A DNA stretch of 21,524 nucleotides from an uncultured Kiritimatiellota bacterium (GCA_934675625.1 CAKURH010000066.1:1-21524), one strand, 5' to 3'. Shown: positions 1-8,125, counted from the stretch's first letter. Program-made: numbers and translations. The notes: generated by a model not told the origin, from the sequence alone.

Positions 1-5
1 CGTAT

Positions 6-34
6 ATTATAGTATATGCGTATGCGAAAATCAA
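6..34 (-). promoter_or_regulatory. Leftward sigma-70-like promoter at the window edge
   Basis: On the minus strand TTGATT (34-29) and a perfect TATAAT (11-6) are separated by 17 bp. It would drive a gene lying to the left of the window, divergent from the XylR-like regulator. The surrounding sequence is AT-rich compared with everything nearby, which fits a promoter but also raises the chance of a random match. The target gene cannot be seen. Confidence 0.4.
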
Positions 35-103
35 GCGGGAAATGTGGGGTGGCTGCATAAATATCTCGGTGCACCCCCGGGCAACTATCCAACGAGAGCG
101 GCC

Positions 104-133
104 TTGCCAGCGTATCGCGAAAGATGATATAAT
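104..133 (+). promoter_or_regulatory. Promoter of the XylR-like regulator
   Basis: TTGCCA (104-109) and TATAAT (128-133) are 18 bp apart. Transcription would start near position 140, immediately before a set of three operator-like repeats, and run through a leader of about 95 nt to the ATG at 234. Confidence 0.6.
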
Positions 134-141
134 CCCCTTTT

Positions 142-180
142 GTTCGGAAATGCGCAGTTCCGAACGGGACAGTTCCGAAC
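142..180 (+). promoter_or_regulatory. Three operator-like repeats at 15-bp spacing
   Basis: The near-palindrome GTTCSGAAC occurs three times, starting at 142 (GTTCGGAAA), 157 (GTTCCGAAC) and 172 (GTTCCGAAC), each exactly 15 bp after the last. They lie just downstream of the -10 box, around the predicted transcription start and into the leader. A protein bound here would be expected to block transcription of the regulator gene. Autoregulation by the encoded AraC-type protein is the simplest inference, because these regulators often bind direct repeats, but the binding protein is not shown by the sequence. Confidence 0.45.
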
Positions 181-233
181 TCAATCCACCCTCCAGGCGC
201 ATGCAAACGTCCCGAAACCAAAAGCCGCCAAAG

Positions 234-1436
234 ATGACACGACAGAAAAACCATCGCATCGTCGTCGCGCTGCGGCTCGCGACACAGGCTGGGCAGCGGA
301 CGCTGCAGGGGCTGTACCGCTATCTCGCCGAGACCGGCACGCACTGGGACATCCGCATCAAGCGCGACTCCGACGAGTTCGGGCTGGAGAACGTCGCGCG
401 CTACCGCAACTGGGGCATCGACGGCATCGTCTTCGGCATGTGCGCGCCCGACAGCCGCCTCGACGCCTCCATCGCCGAAATCGCCGCACAGCCAATCCCG
501 ATCGTCGCCGTCGACGTGCGTGACCAGCCCGCGCTCGAAGAGCGGAATGCCCCCGTCTCGTTCATCAACACGGACACCGAATCGGTCGGCGCCGAGGCGG
601 CGGGCTTCTTTCTCCGCCAAGGCGGCTACAAGTCCTTCGGCTACGTGCCCGACTTTCGCGGACGGACGTGGAGTGCGCGGCGCGGCGATGCCTTCGCCGC
701 CGAACTGGCGCGCCAGGGCTTCGCCTGCGCGCGCTATGCGCACCCACCGCTGGACGCGGACGACTTCGAGGACTTCAAAGCCTGGGTCTCGGCCCTGCCG
801 AAGCCGATGGCGCTCTTCGTCGCCTGCGACGACCAGGCGCTGACCATCCTCGAAAACTGCCGCGTCCTCGGCCTCCGCATTCCGCGCGACGTCTCGATTC
901 TCGGCGTGGACGACGACGAGGTGATCGACGAGTCCTGCGTGCCGACGCTCTCCAGCGTCCATCCGAACCACGAGCGACAGGGCTACCTCGCGGCGGCCCG
1001 GCTCAACGACCTCCTCGCGGGAAAGGCGGACGTTCCCCGGCACACGGAAATCCCGATTCTCAACATCAGCGCACGCAACAGCACCCGCAACGAATCGCCG
1101 GCGGGCGTCCTCGTGCAGGGGGCGCTCTCCTACATTGCGCAGAATGCGCGGCACGGCATCGGCCCCGCCGACGTCGCGCGCCAACTCAAGGTCTCGCGGC
1201 GGCTTCTCGACCTCCGCTTCCGGGCGATTGCGGGCGTCTCGGTGAGCGCCGCCATCCGTGACCAGCAGCTCGCAGACGTCCGTGACCGCCTCGCGCACAC
1301 AAACGACACGATCGACGCGATCTCGGCCTCCTGCGGCTTCGCCAACGCGAATTACCTGAAGGATCTCTTCAAGCGCCGCTACGGCGTCACGATGCGCGAC
1401 TGGCGCCTCGCCACGCTCAGCCGAGCGCGGCGATGA
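234..1436 (+). CDS. XylR-like transcriptional regulator (LacI-type sensor fused to AraC-type HTH)
   Basis: This 400-residue protein has the two-part plan of the XylR subgroup of AraC regulators. Residues about 8-280 resemble a LacI/periplasmic-binding sensor domain (early VALRLATQAGQRTLQGLYRY, later LGVDDDEVIDESC and PTLSSVHPN). Residues about 290-400 are an AraC-type double helix-turn-helix, ending in the typical IDAISASCGFANANYLKDLF and KRRYGVTMRDWR segments. Such proteins sense a sugar and switch catabolic genes; the sugar here is unknown. The ATG at 234 is chosen because family similarity begins just after it; an in-frame ATG at 201 is possible, and neither has a strong ribosome binding site. 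No sugar genes lie beside it, so its targets may be left of the window. Its 3' end overlaps the convergent proS end by 20 bp. Confidence 0.85.
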   Translation: MTRQKNHRIVVALRLATQAGQRTLQGLYRYLAETGTHWDIRIKRDSDEFGLENVARYRNWGIDGIVFGMCAPDSRLDASIAEIAAQPIPIVAVDVRDQPALEERNAPVSFINTDTESVGAEAAGFFLRQGGYKSFGYVPDFRGRTWSARRGDAFAAELARQGFACARYAHPPLDADDFEDFKAWVSALPKPMALFVACDDQALTILENCRVLGLRIPRDVSILGVDDDEVIDESCVPTLSSVHPNHERQGYLAAARLNDLLAGKADVPRHTEIPILNISARNSTRNESPAGVLVQGALSYIAQNARHGIGPADVARQLKVSRRLLDLRFRAIAGVSVSAAIRDQQLADVRDRLAHTNDTIDAISASCGFANANYLKDLFKRRYGVTMRDWRLATLSRARR

Positions 1437-3138
1437 CGGCGGCGGCGGCTTCGGCGACGGGCACGACTTTAGTCTGCGACTTGTCCTGGTCGCGGCGCTT
1501 TACCTCGACCCCGCCATTCGCGAGGCCCTTCGCGCCGACGACGACGCGCACCGGGAAGCCAATCAGGTCGGCGTCCTTGAACTTGACGCCCGGACGCTCC
1601 GCGCGGTCGTCGACGATCACGTCCACGCCCTTCGCCTCCAGCGCAGCCTCCAGCTCGTCCGCGACCTGCGTGACCTCGGCCTTGTCGGGGTCGAGGTTCT
1701 CGATGACGACCTGATACGGCGCGACGGACGCGGGCCAGACGATGCCGTTCGCGTCGTGGCTCTGTTCGATGACGGCTTGGACCGTGCGCGAGACGCCGAT
1801 GCCGTAGCAGCCCATCACCATGACCTTGTCCTGGAGCTCCGCATTCTTGAACGTCGCCTTGAAGGCGTCCGTGTACTTCGTGCCGAGCTTGAAGACGTGC
1901 CCGACCTCAATGCCGCGCTTGATGACCATCGGCTTGCCGCAGTGCGGGCAGATGTCGCCGTCCCGCACGACGACAAGGTCGGCGTAGGCGGCGATCTTGC
2001 AGTCGCGGTCGAAGTCGACGTTGTTGAGATCCATCTCGTCCGGCAGGTTGCCGCCCGTGATCATGCCCTTCGCGCCCTTCAGGTCGAGGTCGGCGTAGAT
2101 CGGCACGTCCACCGGCGGCTTGACGGGGCCGGCGTAGCCGACCGGCGCGCCCGTCACCTTCTGCACCGTCTCGAAGTCGGCGAGCTCGAACCGCTTCGCG
2201 CCGACGAGGTGCTTCGCCTTGACCTCGTTCAGCTCGCGGTCGCCGCGCACGCAGAAGAGGACGGGCTGTCCGTCCGCCACGTAGACGAGCGTCTTCACCA
2301 TCTTCGTCGCGGGCACGCCGAAGAACTTCACCATGTCCTCGATTGACTTCGCGGGCGTCGGCGCCGGCGTGCACGGCGGACACGGCTCCTCACTTTTTCC
2401 TTCTTCCTTCTTCCCTTTTACCTCTCTCTCCGCCTTCTCCAGGTTCGCCGCGTAACCGCAACCGTCGCAGAACGCAATGCCGTCCTCGCCCGCGTCCGCG
2501 AGCACGTGGAACTCGTGCGAGAACTTGCCGCCGATGTCGCCCGTGTCGGCCTCGACCGGGTAGGCCTTCAGACCGCAACGCGCGAAGACGCGCTTGTACG
2601 CCTCGAACATCGCCAAATAGCTCGCGTCCGCCGCCTCCAGCGAGGTGTCGAACGAGTAGGCGTCCTTCATCAGGAACTCCTTCGAGCGCATGAGGCCGAA
2701 GCGCGGGCGGATCTCGTCGCGGAACTTCCACTGGATCTGGTAGACCGTGACGGGCAGCTGGCGGTAGGACGAGACAACGCCGTTGACGACGTCCGTCACA
2801 ATCTCCTCCGCCGTCGGCGAGAGCGCATAGTCGTGCGCCGCGCGATCCTTCAGGCGGAACATGCCGGGGCCCATCGCCTCCCAGCGGCCCGAGGTCTTCC
2901 AGAGCTCGGCCGGCTGGAGGATCGGCATGACGATCTCCAGCGCGCCCGCGCGATCCATCTCCTCGCGGACGATCCGCGTGACCTTGTTGAGGACGCGCAT
3001 GCCGAGCGGCAGGTAGGAGTAGAGGCCGCCCGCGACCTTCTTCATGAGGCCGGCGCGAACCATCAGCTTGTGGGAGTCGATTTCGGCGTCGCCGGGGTCT
3101 TCCCGGAGCGTCTGGATGAGCGATTTAGTCCATTTCAT
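1417..3138 (-). CDS. proS: Prolyl-tRNA synthetase, bacterial type with editing domain
   Basis: The enzyme charges tRNA-Pro with proline in the cytoplasm. Its 573 residues match the usual length of the bacterial form. Class II motif 2 is seen at residues 139-155 (FRDEIRPRFGLMRSKEF) and motif 3 at 443-452 (GCYGIGVSRT), with the TAEE proline-pocket region at 109-112. Between motifs 2 and 3 lies the INS editing domain that clears mischarged alanine; VKTLVYV (281-287) holds the expected lysine at 282. The anticodon-binding domain occupies about 474-573. A charged linker at 249-265 is locally purine-rich on the coding strand. The gene follows glgP by 40 bp on the same strand and may be read from the same transcript. 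No good ribosome binding site is seen before the ATG. A tRNA-Pro gene lies upstream at 7659-7735, probably by coincidence. Confidence 0.97.
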   Translation of the reverse strand: MKWTKSLIQTLREDPGDAEIDSHKLMVRAGLMKKVAGGLYSYLPLGMRVLNKVTRIVREEMDRAGALEIVMPILQPAELWKTSGRWEAMGPGMFRLKDRAAHDYALSPTAEEIVTDVVNGVVSSYRQLPVTVYQIQWKFRDEIRPRFGLMRSKEFLMKDAYSFDTSLEAADASYLAMFEAYKRVFARCGLKAYPVEADTGDIGGKFSHEFHVLADAGEDGIAFCDGCGYAANLEKAEREVKGKKEEGKSEEPCPPCTPAPTPAKSIEDMVKFFGVPATKMVKTLVYVADGQPVLFCVRGDRELNEVKAKHLVGAKRFELADFETVQKVTGAPVGYAGPVKPPVDVPIYADLDLKGAKGMITGGNLPDEMDLNNVDFDRDCKIAAYADLVVVRDGDICPHCGKPMVIKRGIEVGHVFKLGTKYTDAFKATFKNAELQDKVMVMGCYGIGVSRTVQAVIEQSHDANGIVWPASVAPYQVVIENLDPDKAEVTQVADELEAALEAKGVDVIVDDRAERPGVKFKDADLIGFPVRVVVGAKGLANGGVEVKRRDQDKSQTKVVPVAEAAAAVIAALG

Positions 3139-3178
3139 GGTGTAAAACGATTTCTGGGTTGAAGCTCATGTCGGATTT

Positions 3179-5638
3179 CTATGCCCCGAACTTGACGGGT
3201 TCGACGTGCCAGATGTCCTTCGCGTACTCCATCACCGCGCGGTCGGACGAGAAGCGGCCGGAGCGCGCGATGTTGACGAGCGACATCCGGTTCCACTTCT
3301 TCGCGTCGCGGTACGTCCTGTCGACGAGATCCTGCGCGCGGCAGTAGTCCTTGAGGTCCGCGAGGAGCATGTAGTAGTCGTTGTAGTCGAGGAGCGAGCG
3401 GAGGATCGGCTCGAAGAGCCCCGGCTCCAGGAGCGAGAAGACGTTCTCGCGGATCATGTCGAGCGCGAGCTTGATCTCCGGATCCTTCCGGTAGTAGTCG
3501 CGCGAGACGTAGGTCGGGCGCAGCTTCGCGACATCCTCCGTGCGCAGGCCGAAGAGGAACATGTTCGCGTCGCCGACCTCCTGGTTGATCTCGACGTTCG
3601 CGCCGTCGTAGGTGCCGAGCGTGAGCGCGCCGTTCATCATGAACTTCATGTTGCCCGTGCCCGAGGCCTCCATGCCCGCAAGCGAGATCTGCTCGGAGAC
3701 CTCCGCCGCCGGCATGATCTTCTCGGCGAGCGAGACGCGGTAGTCGGGCAGGAACGCGACGCGCAGGCGGTCGCGCGTCTTCGGGTTCGCGTTGACGACG
3801 CCCGCGATGCCGTGGATGAAGCGGATGATGAGCTTCGCCATGTAGTAGCCGGGGGCCGCCTTCGCCGCGAAGATGAACTGGCGCGGCTTCGGGTCGTACG
3901 TCGGGTCGTTGAGGAGCCGGTTGTACATGACGATGATGTAGAGCGCGAGCAGGAGCTGGCGCTTGTACTCGTGCAGGCGCTTCACCTGCACGTCGAAGAT
4001 CGCGTCGGGGTTCAGCTCGATGCCGAGCGTCTTCTGCGTCCACGCCGCGAGCTGGCCCTTGTTGGACTTCTTGATCTTCGCGAGCGCATCGAGGAAGGCC
4101 GCGTCGCCCGTGAACTTCTCGAGGCCCTTCAGGTCGTCGAGGTGCGTGATCCAGCGGTCGCCGATCGCCTCGGTGATGAGCTGCGCGAGCATGGGGTTCG
4201 CCTTCAGGAGCCAGCGGCGCGGCGTGATGCCGTTCGTCACGTTGTGGAACTTCTCCGGCCAGAGCTCGTAGAAGTCCTTGAACAGGCTCTTCTTCAGGAT
4301 CTTCGTGTGCAGCTCGGCGACGCCGTTCACCGACGACGTGCCGACGAGGCAGAGGTTCGCCATGCGCACGTAGCGCGAGCCGCCCTCGTCGATGAGGGAC
4401 ATGCGCTGGAGCTTCTGGATGTCGCCCGGATAGAGCGAACTCACCTGCTGGAGGAAGCGCCCGTTGATCTCGTAGATGATCTGCAGGTGGCGCGGCAGCA
4501 GGCGCTCCATCATCGGCACCGGCCACTTCTCCAGCGCCTCCTGAAGGATCGTGTGGTTCGTGTAGCCCGTCGCGCGGCGCGTGAGGTCCCACGCCTTGTC
4601 CCAGTCCAGCCCCTCCAGGTCGATGAGGATGCGCATCAGCTCGGGGATGACGAGCGTCGGGTGCGTGTCGTTGAGGTGGATGAACACCTTGTCCGGCAGC
4701 GTGTCCCACGTCTTGTTGAGGCGGCGGTAGCGGCGCAGGATGTCCTGCAGCGAGCAGCTCACGAAGAAGTACTGCTGGCGGAGGCGCAGCTCCTTGCCGG
4801 CGGACGTGTTGTCGTTCGGGTAGAGCACCTTCGTCAGGTTCTCGGCGAGCACCTTCGTCTCGACGGACTTGACGTAGTCGCCCTTGTTGAAGTCGTCCAG
4901 CGCGAAGTCGTCGACCGCCTTCGCCGACCAGAGGCGCAGGGAGTTCACGGCGTTGCAGTAGCCGACGACCGGCAGGTCGTAGGGGACGCCCTGCACCGTC
5001 TCGCCCGGCACCCAGTGCCAGGTCTGGCGGCCGCCGATGGTGCGGCACTCGACATGGCCGCCGAAGTGGACGTGCTGCGCGTATTCGGGACGCGCCATCT
5101 CCCACGGGTAGCCGTCCTTCAGCCAGTGGTCGGGCTCCTCGACCTGGCAGCCGTTCACGATGCGCTGGCGGAAGATGCCGTAGTCGTAGCGCAGGCCGTA
5201 GCCCATGCCCGCGAGGTCGAGCGTCGACATCGAGTCGAGGTAGCATGCGGCGAGGCGCCCGAGGCCGCCGTTGCCGAGGCCCGCGTCGGTCTCGTAGTCG
5301 CGCAGGTCGTTCCAGTTGATGCCGTAGTCCTTCAGGGCGTCGCGGCAGAGCTGGTCGGCCTTGAGGTTGATGACGTTGTTGCCGAGGAGGCGCCCGATCA
5401 GGAACTCCAGCGACATGTAGTAGACGCGCTTCGTGTTCTGGCGGCCGTATTCCTCCTGCGTCGAGATCCAGCGCTCGACGATGCGGTCGCGGACGGCGGT
5501 CGCGAACGCGGTGTAGCGGTCGCGCGGCGTCGCGTGGGTGTCGCCCTTCGCGAGCGTGTAGCGCAGGTGCCAGGCGTAGTCTTCCTTCAGTCCCTCGACG
5601 GACATCTCGACGCGGCGGTCTTTCTTCTTCGTAGCCAT
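3179..5638 (-). CDS. glgP: Glycogen/alpha-glucan phosphorylase (GT35)
   Basis: The enzyme releases glucose-1-phosphate from glycogen or maltodextrin using phosphate and pyridoxal phosphate. The protein is about 819 residues, normal for the family. Conserved blocks include AGLGNGGLGRLA (about 119-130), KRLHEYKRQ (about 553-561) and GTGNMKFMMNG (about 660-670), where K665 is the expected PLP-binding lysine, followed by LGTYDGANVEI. An upstream in-frame ATG at 5653 would add five residues; the choice between the two is not decided by the ribosome binding sites, with AAGAAGA close before 5638 and AGGA about 11 nt before 5653. The gene follows the AsmA-like gene by 47 bp and precedes proS by 40 bp. 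The opposite strand carries a very long open frame that is a by-product of GC-rich codon use. Confidence 0.97.
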   Translation of the reverse strand: MATKKKDRRVEMSVEGLKEDYAWHLRYTLAKGDTHATPRDRYTAFATAVRDRIVERWISTQEEYGRQNTKRVYYMSLEFLIGRLLGNNVINLKADQLCRDALKDYGINWNDLRDYETDAGLGNGGLGRLAACYLDSMSTLDLAGMGYGLRYDYGIFRQRIVNGCQVEEPDHWLKDGYPWEMARPEYAQHVHFGGHVECRTIGGRQTWHWVPGETVQGVPYDLPVVGYCNAVNSLRLWSAKAVDDFALDDFNKGDYVKSVETKVLAENLTKVLYPNDNTSAGKELRLRQQYFFVSCSLQDILRRYRRLNKTWDTLPDKVFIHLNDTHPTLVIPELMRILIDLEGLDWDKAWDLTRRATGYTNHTILQEALEKWPVPMMERLLPRHLQIIYEINGRFLQQVSSLYPGDIQKLQRMSLIDEGGSRYVRMANLCLVGTSSVNGVAELHTKILKKSLFKDFYELWPEKFHNVTNGITPRRWLLKANPMLAQLITEAIGDRWITHLDDLKGLEKFTGDAAFLDALAKIKKSNKGQLAAWTQKTLGIELNPDAIFDVQVKRLHEYKRQLLLALYIIVMYNRLLNDPTYDPKPRQFIFAAKAAPGYYMAKLIIRFIHGIAGVVNANPKTRDRLRVAFLPDYRVSLAEKIMPAAEVSEQISLAGMEASGTGNMKFMMNGALTLGTYDGANVEINQEVGDANMFLFGLRTEDVAKLRPTYVSRDYYRKDPEIKLALDMIRENVFSLLEPGLFEPILRSLLDYNDYYMLLADLKDYCRAQDLVDRTYRDAKKWNRMSLVNIARSGRFSSDRAVMEYAKDIWHVEPVKFGA

Positions 5639-5672
5639 GTTCTTCTTTAGCATTCTTCTGTCTTTCCTGACT

Positions 5673-5688
5673 TGAGGTCTTTACCTCA
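5673..5688 (-). promoter_or_regulatory. Small perfect dyad between the AsmA-like gene and glgP
   Basis: TGAGGT and ACCTCA form a perfect 6-bp stem with a 4-nt loop, overlapping the stop codon of the AsmA-like gene. There is no T-run after it on the minus strand, so it is not a convincing terminator. It could be a processing or stabilising hairpin between cistrons. Confidence 0.3.
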
Positions 5689-6606
5689 CTTCTTGAGATC
5701 CTTGAACATCTGCCGGAAGGCGTCGACCGTCTTCTTCGCGTCGTCGCCCAGCTGCTTCACGCCGTCGACAGTCGAACCGGCCGCCGACTGGAGCGTGTCC
5801 GTCGCCGTCTTCAGCGACTCGCCCGTCGCCTTCCCGGCGTCCTTGACGGCCGTGCCCAAATCCCCGGCCGTCGTGTTGATGAGCCCGCCCAGCGCCGCCG
5901 CGCCGTCGCCGGCCTTGGTGGCGCTCTTCAGAACCGCGTCCCAGACCTGCGCCGTCAGTTCCGTCAGCGTCACGCCGCCGGACTTCTTGCCGAGATCCGT
6001 CAGCGTGATCGTCGGCACAGGAATCGTCAGCATCTGCAGCTTCACGCGCACGCCCGAGATCGTGAGCCGGTCGATGACGAGCCGCCGCGCCGGTTCGGAA
6101 TCCTCCACCGCCTCGACGGGCGCCTCCGCCGCCTTCTGCGCGGCTTCCTCATCCACCGCCTCCTGACGGCGCTGCGCGGCCTCGCATTTCTCCTTTCCGC
6201 CCGCGACGTTCATCTGAAGCTGCGTCAGGTTGTCGACGTTGTTCTCGCCGCCGTAGAGGTAGGAGACGAAGCAGTCCGTCAGCGTCACCTCCCGCACATG
6301 GATGCAGTCCGAGAAGACGGACGGCACGTCGGCGACGACGGTCAGGCTGCCGAGCGCGACGGCGCGCGGTTCCGAATAGCCCGCCGGATTCCCGATCTGC
6401 ACGTCGCCGACCTCCAGCCGCCCCGCCCACGGGTTGAGCGACAGGTGGCCGAGATTGAAGTCGGTCTTCGTGATCGTCGGCGCGACCCTGTTGGCGATCG
6501 GCCGCGCCACCGGGCCCAGCCACAGCGGCAGCGTGGCGACGAGCAGGACGGCCAGCAGCACGAGGACGACCAGCGTCCAGAAAACGAACTTGATCAGCTT
6601 TTTCAT
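5686..6606 (-). CDS. AsmA/DUF748-like membrane-anchored envelope protein
   Basis: This is a 306-residue protein with an N-terminal membrane segment (about 6-29, after MKKLIK) and the rest presumably periplasmic. Residues 46-130 resemble the AsmA/DUF748 repeat: NLGHLSLNPWAGRLEVGDV, then a pattern of beta strands and VREVTLTDCFVSYLY, a second part of which returns at 176-195. An Ala/Glu-rich stretch (about 137-170) looks like a coiled or disordered linker. The tail (about 224-306) is an alternating amphipathic Ala/Lys/Asp/Thr-rich helix region. AsmA-like proteins in general act in outer membrane or lipid homeostasis; the specific role here is unknown. The start at 6606 is supported by a GGAGGA ribosome binding site. 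The ATG overlaps the stop of the upstream gene (ATGA), suggesting coupled translation. Confidence 0.7.
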   Translation of the reverse strand: MKKLIKFVFWTLVVLVLLAVLLVATLPLWLGPVARPIANRVAPTITKTDFNLGHLSLNPWAGRLEVGDVQIGNPAGYSEPRAVALGSLTVVADVPSVFSDCIHVREVTLTDCFVSYLYGGENNVDNLTQLQMNVAGGKEKCEAAQRRQEAVDEEAAQKAAEAPVEAVEDSEPARRLVIDRLTISGVRVKLQMLTIPVPTITLTDLGKKSGGVTLTELTAQVWDAVLKSATKAGDGAAALGGLINTTAGDLGTAVKDAGKATGESLKTATDTLQSAAGSTVDGVKQLGDDAKKTVDAFRQMFKDLKK

Positions 6607-7184
6607 TTGAGTTCCTCCACGGTGATTTTTGTACGATGGCCAGACCCCTCGGTCTCGACCTCCAAGACGTTCGCCATCCAACGGTCGCCGAACTTCTTGA
6701 GGCGCGCGCCCCAGAGTCGGCGGATGCGCCGATCGCCGTCAAACTCCTCCGCCTGCAGAAGCGCGCCGGTCTTGCGGTCAATCCACGCCCGCACCGTCCG
6801 TGCGCCCTTCCGCAGCACGACGACGGCGCAAACCTGCCCATGCACCGTCTCGCCCTCGCGTTCCGCGTCAAAGGACACGTCGTCCCACCAAAGATAGTCG
6901 AGCGAGAGGTCGCTCCACGTCACGTCCGTCCCGAGGATGCCCACCGCCGCGCGCGCGGCGTCCGCCGGCGGCGCGTAAGGGCGGCCATCGACCGCAAGCG
7001 ACGTCTTCCCCGCCGCACGCGTGAGGACGTAGCCGTGCTCAGCCTTGACGACGCCCCGACGGTTGCGCAGGACAAGCCGCCCCGAAAGCTCGACGTTCGC
7101 CGGAATCATCGCGCGGCAGTTCGCCACGAGCTCGTGCGGCGTCGCGTTGGTCGCAATCAGCAGGCTGGCGAGAAACGCAATCAT
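6603..7184 (-). CDS. LolA-like / outer membrane lipoprotein-sorting family protein
   Basis: This is a 193-residue protein with a short hydrophobic N-terminus (MIAFLASLLIATNATP) that looks like a signal peptide. The body has the features of the uncharacterised LolA-like family: a repeating beta pattern, GTDVTWSDLSLDYL in the middle, RAWIDRKTGALLQAEEFD and a closing HRTKITVEEL strand. Relatives are periplasmic and thought to bind lipid or lipoprotein, but the substrate is not known here. The ATG at 7184 is preferred because it begins the signal peptide; a GTG nine bases upstream is possible. The stop codon overlaps the start of the AsmA-like gene by ATGA, so the two are probably made together and may work together at the envelope. 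Confidence 0.65.
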   Translation of the reverse strand: MIAFLASLLIATNATPHELVANCRAMIPANVELSGRLVLRNRRGVVKAEHGYVLTRAAGKTSLAVDGRPYAPPADAARAAVGILGTDVTWSDLSLDYLWWDDVSFDAEREGETVHGQVCAVVVLRKGARTVRAWIDRKTGALLQAEEFDGDRRIRRLWGARLKKFGDRWMANVLEVETEGSGHRTKITVEELK

Positions 7185-7266
7185 GACCGCCACACGCCTT
7201 TCCGCGCGCCGACGGCCCTCGGTGCAAGCCCGCTCAAACTGTCCTTCCTCTTCATAAGCGGCTAGT

Positions 7267-7275
7267 ATTATACCA
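7267..7275 (-). promoter_or_regulatory. Extended -10 promoter of the leftward envelope/glgP/proS run
   Basis: The minus strand reads TGGTATAAT: a perfect TATAAT (7272-7267) preceded by TG one base upstream, the extended -10 form, which can work without a good -35 box. None is visible at the right distance. It lies about 80 bp before the LolA-like start and could serve all four leftward genes. Confidence 0.6.
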
Positions 7276-7397
7276 TAATCGGGACGTCGCGCGGACGACA
7301 ACCTCGTCACCCTTCGCGCGCGCCGCCCCAAAGACACTCGTTTTCCGTCCGTTTTTCGCGCTTTTCCCGCGTGTGAGACAAATTTTCAGCACCCCCC

Positions 7398-7426
7398 TTG
7401 CGCGCAATCCGAAAAAAGAGTATACT
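7398..7426 (+). promoter_or_regulatory. tRNA operon promoter
   Basis: TTGCGC (7398-7403) and TATACT (7421-7426) are exactly 17 bp apart, placing the transcription start about 12 nt before the first tRNA. Confidence 0.7.
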
Positions 7427-7445
7427 ACGCACCGTTTTCGATTTT

Positions 7446-7522
7446 GGGGCTGTAGCTCAACTGGATAGAGCATCAGACTACGAATCTGAGGGTTGTGGGT
7501 TCGACTCCCGCCAGCCCCGCCA
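7446..7522 (+). tRNA. tRNA-Arg (ACG)
   Basis: A 77-nt cloverleaf. Acceptor GGGGCTG (7446-7452) pairs with CAGCCCC (7512-7518), followed by discriminator G and an encoded CCA. The anticodon arm is TCAGA-CTACGAA-TCTGA with anticodon ACG, normally edited to ICG to read CGU/CGC/CGA. The T arm is GTGGG-TTCGACT-CCCGC. First gene of a three-tRNA operon. Confidence 0.95.
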
Positions 7523-7544
7523 CATGGGAAGGAGGACGCCAGAT

Positions 7545-7621
<77 letters not shown>

Positions 7622-7658
7622 AATTTCAGAATCTGGCTCGTCGGCTTCAAGTCCTTGT

Positions 7659-7735
7659 CGGACCGTAGCGCAGCCTGGTAGCGCGTTTGCTTGGGGTGCA
7701 AAAGGTCACGAGTTCAAATCTCGTCGGTCCGACCA
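7659..7735 (+). tRNA. tRNA-Pro (GGG)
   Basis: A 77-nt cloverleaf. Acceptor CGGACCG (7659-7665) pairs with CGGTCCG (7725-7731), then A and an encoded CCA. The anticodon arm is TTTGC-TTGGGGT-GCAAA with anticodon GGG. Last gene of the tRNA operon and the last conserved feature before the accessory block. Confidence 0.95.
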
Positions 7736-7806
7736 TTTCACATGATGATTTTTAGTTGTTCGCATCTTGGCCCGTCGGCCCGACAGATCGCCCGACCCGT
7801 CGCTCC

Positions 7807-7912
7807 GGGAATCGCACCTGTCGCCACACGTCAGTCAATCGAACGTGACAAGACATTCCCCTCGGCAAAATGTGTTTCCGCAAGCGAGAACACCGAGGCG
7901 ACAGGCGATCCC
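7807..7912. repeat. Long-range dyad downstream of the tRNA operon
   Basis: GGCGACAGGCGATCCC (7897-7912) can pair over all 16 bases with 7807-7825, leaving two small bulges on the left arm. The 71-bp centre has smaller dyads of its own, such as GTGTT with AACAC. It may be a structured RNA downstream of the tRNAs or a mobile palindromic repeat; the sequence alone does not decide. Confidence 0.35.
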
Positions 7913-7992
7913 TTCGCTCCTCTCGTGCGACTGTCGGCTCCTCCGGGCCAAAGGCGGCTTGCGCCGCCTCAGCAACAAGATTGCTTTCGCTG

Positions 7993-8125
7993 AACACGGA
8001 GATGGCGGAGTGGCGGAGACACGGAGGTCTTTACGTGATTCACAAAGCCTGAAGTCAGATCGATGCCGTCTTGACCGTCTGAGGCTCGCGCCTCCGCGTC
8101 TCCCAATCTCCGATTCCTCCGCGTT
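7993..8125. repeat. 133-bp palindromic element with 35-bp imperfect inverted arms
   Basis: The left arm (7993-8027) and the reverse complement of the right arm (8091-8125) align without gaps over 35 bp, matching at roughly two thirds or more of positions. Each arm is built from repeated CGGAG units about 8-9 bp apart. A 63-bp centre separates the arms. There is no open frame inside. It looks like a small non-coding mobile or REP/MITE-like repeat, possibly decayed. Confidence 0.45.

Larger units (their letters stand above)
7185..7445. other. Intergenic region with two outward promoters
   Basis: About 260 bp separate the leftward LolA-like gene from the rightward tRNA operon. It holds the extended -10 promoter at 7275-7267 and the tRNA promoter at 7398-7426. 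I see no further gene in it. Confidence 0.6.

Noticed and set aside
2387..2430. Purine-rich tract inside proS as a phase-variable repeat
   Set aside because: It is irregular, encodes the normal charged linker before the editing domain and keeps the frame open.
3206..5650. 814-codon open frame antisense to glgP, plus other long frames opposite proS and glgP
   Set aside because: They mirror genes with unmistakable family motifs, are full of Arg/Val/Asp/His runs typical of reversed GC-rich codons, and match no family.
7712..7735. Attachment site at the 3' end of tRNA-Pro
   Set aside because: I could not find a second copy of the tRNA end within the window and there is no integrase; it may lie outside.
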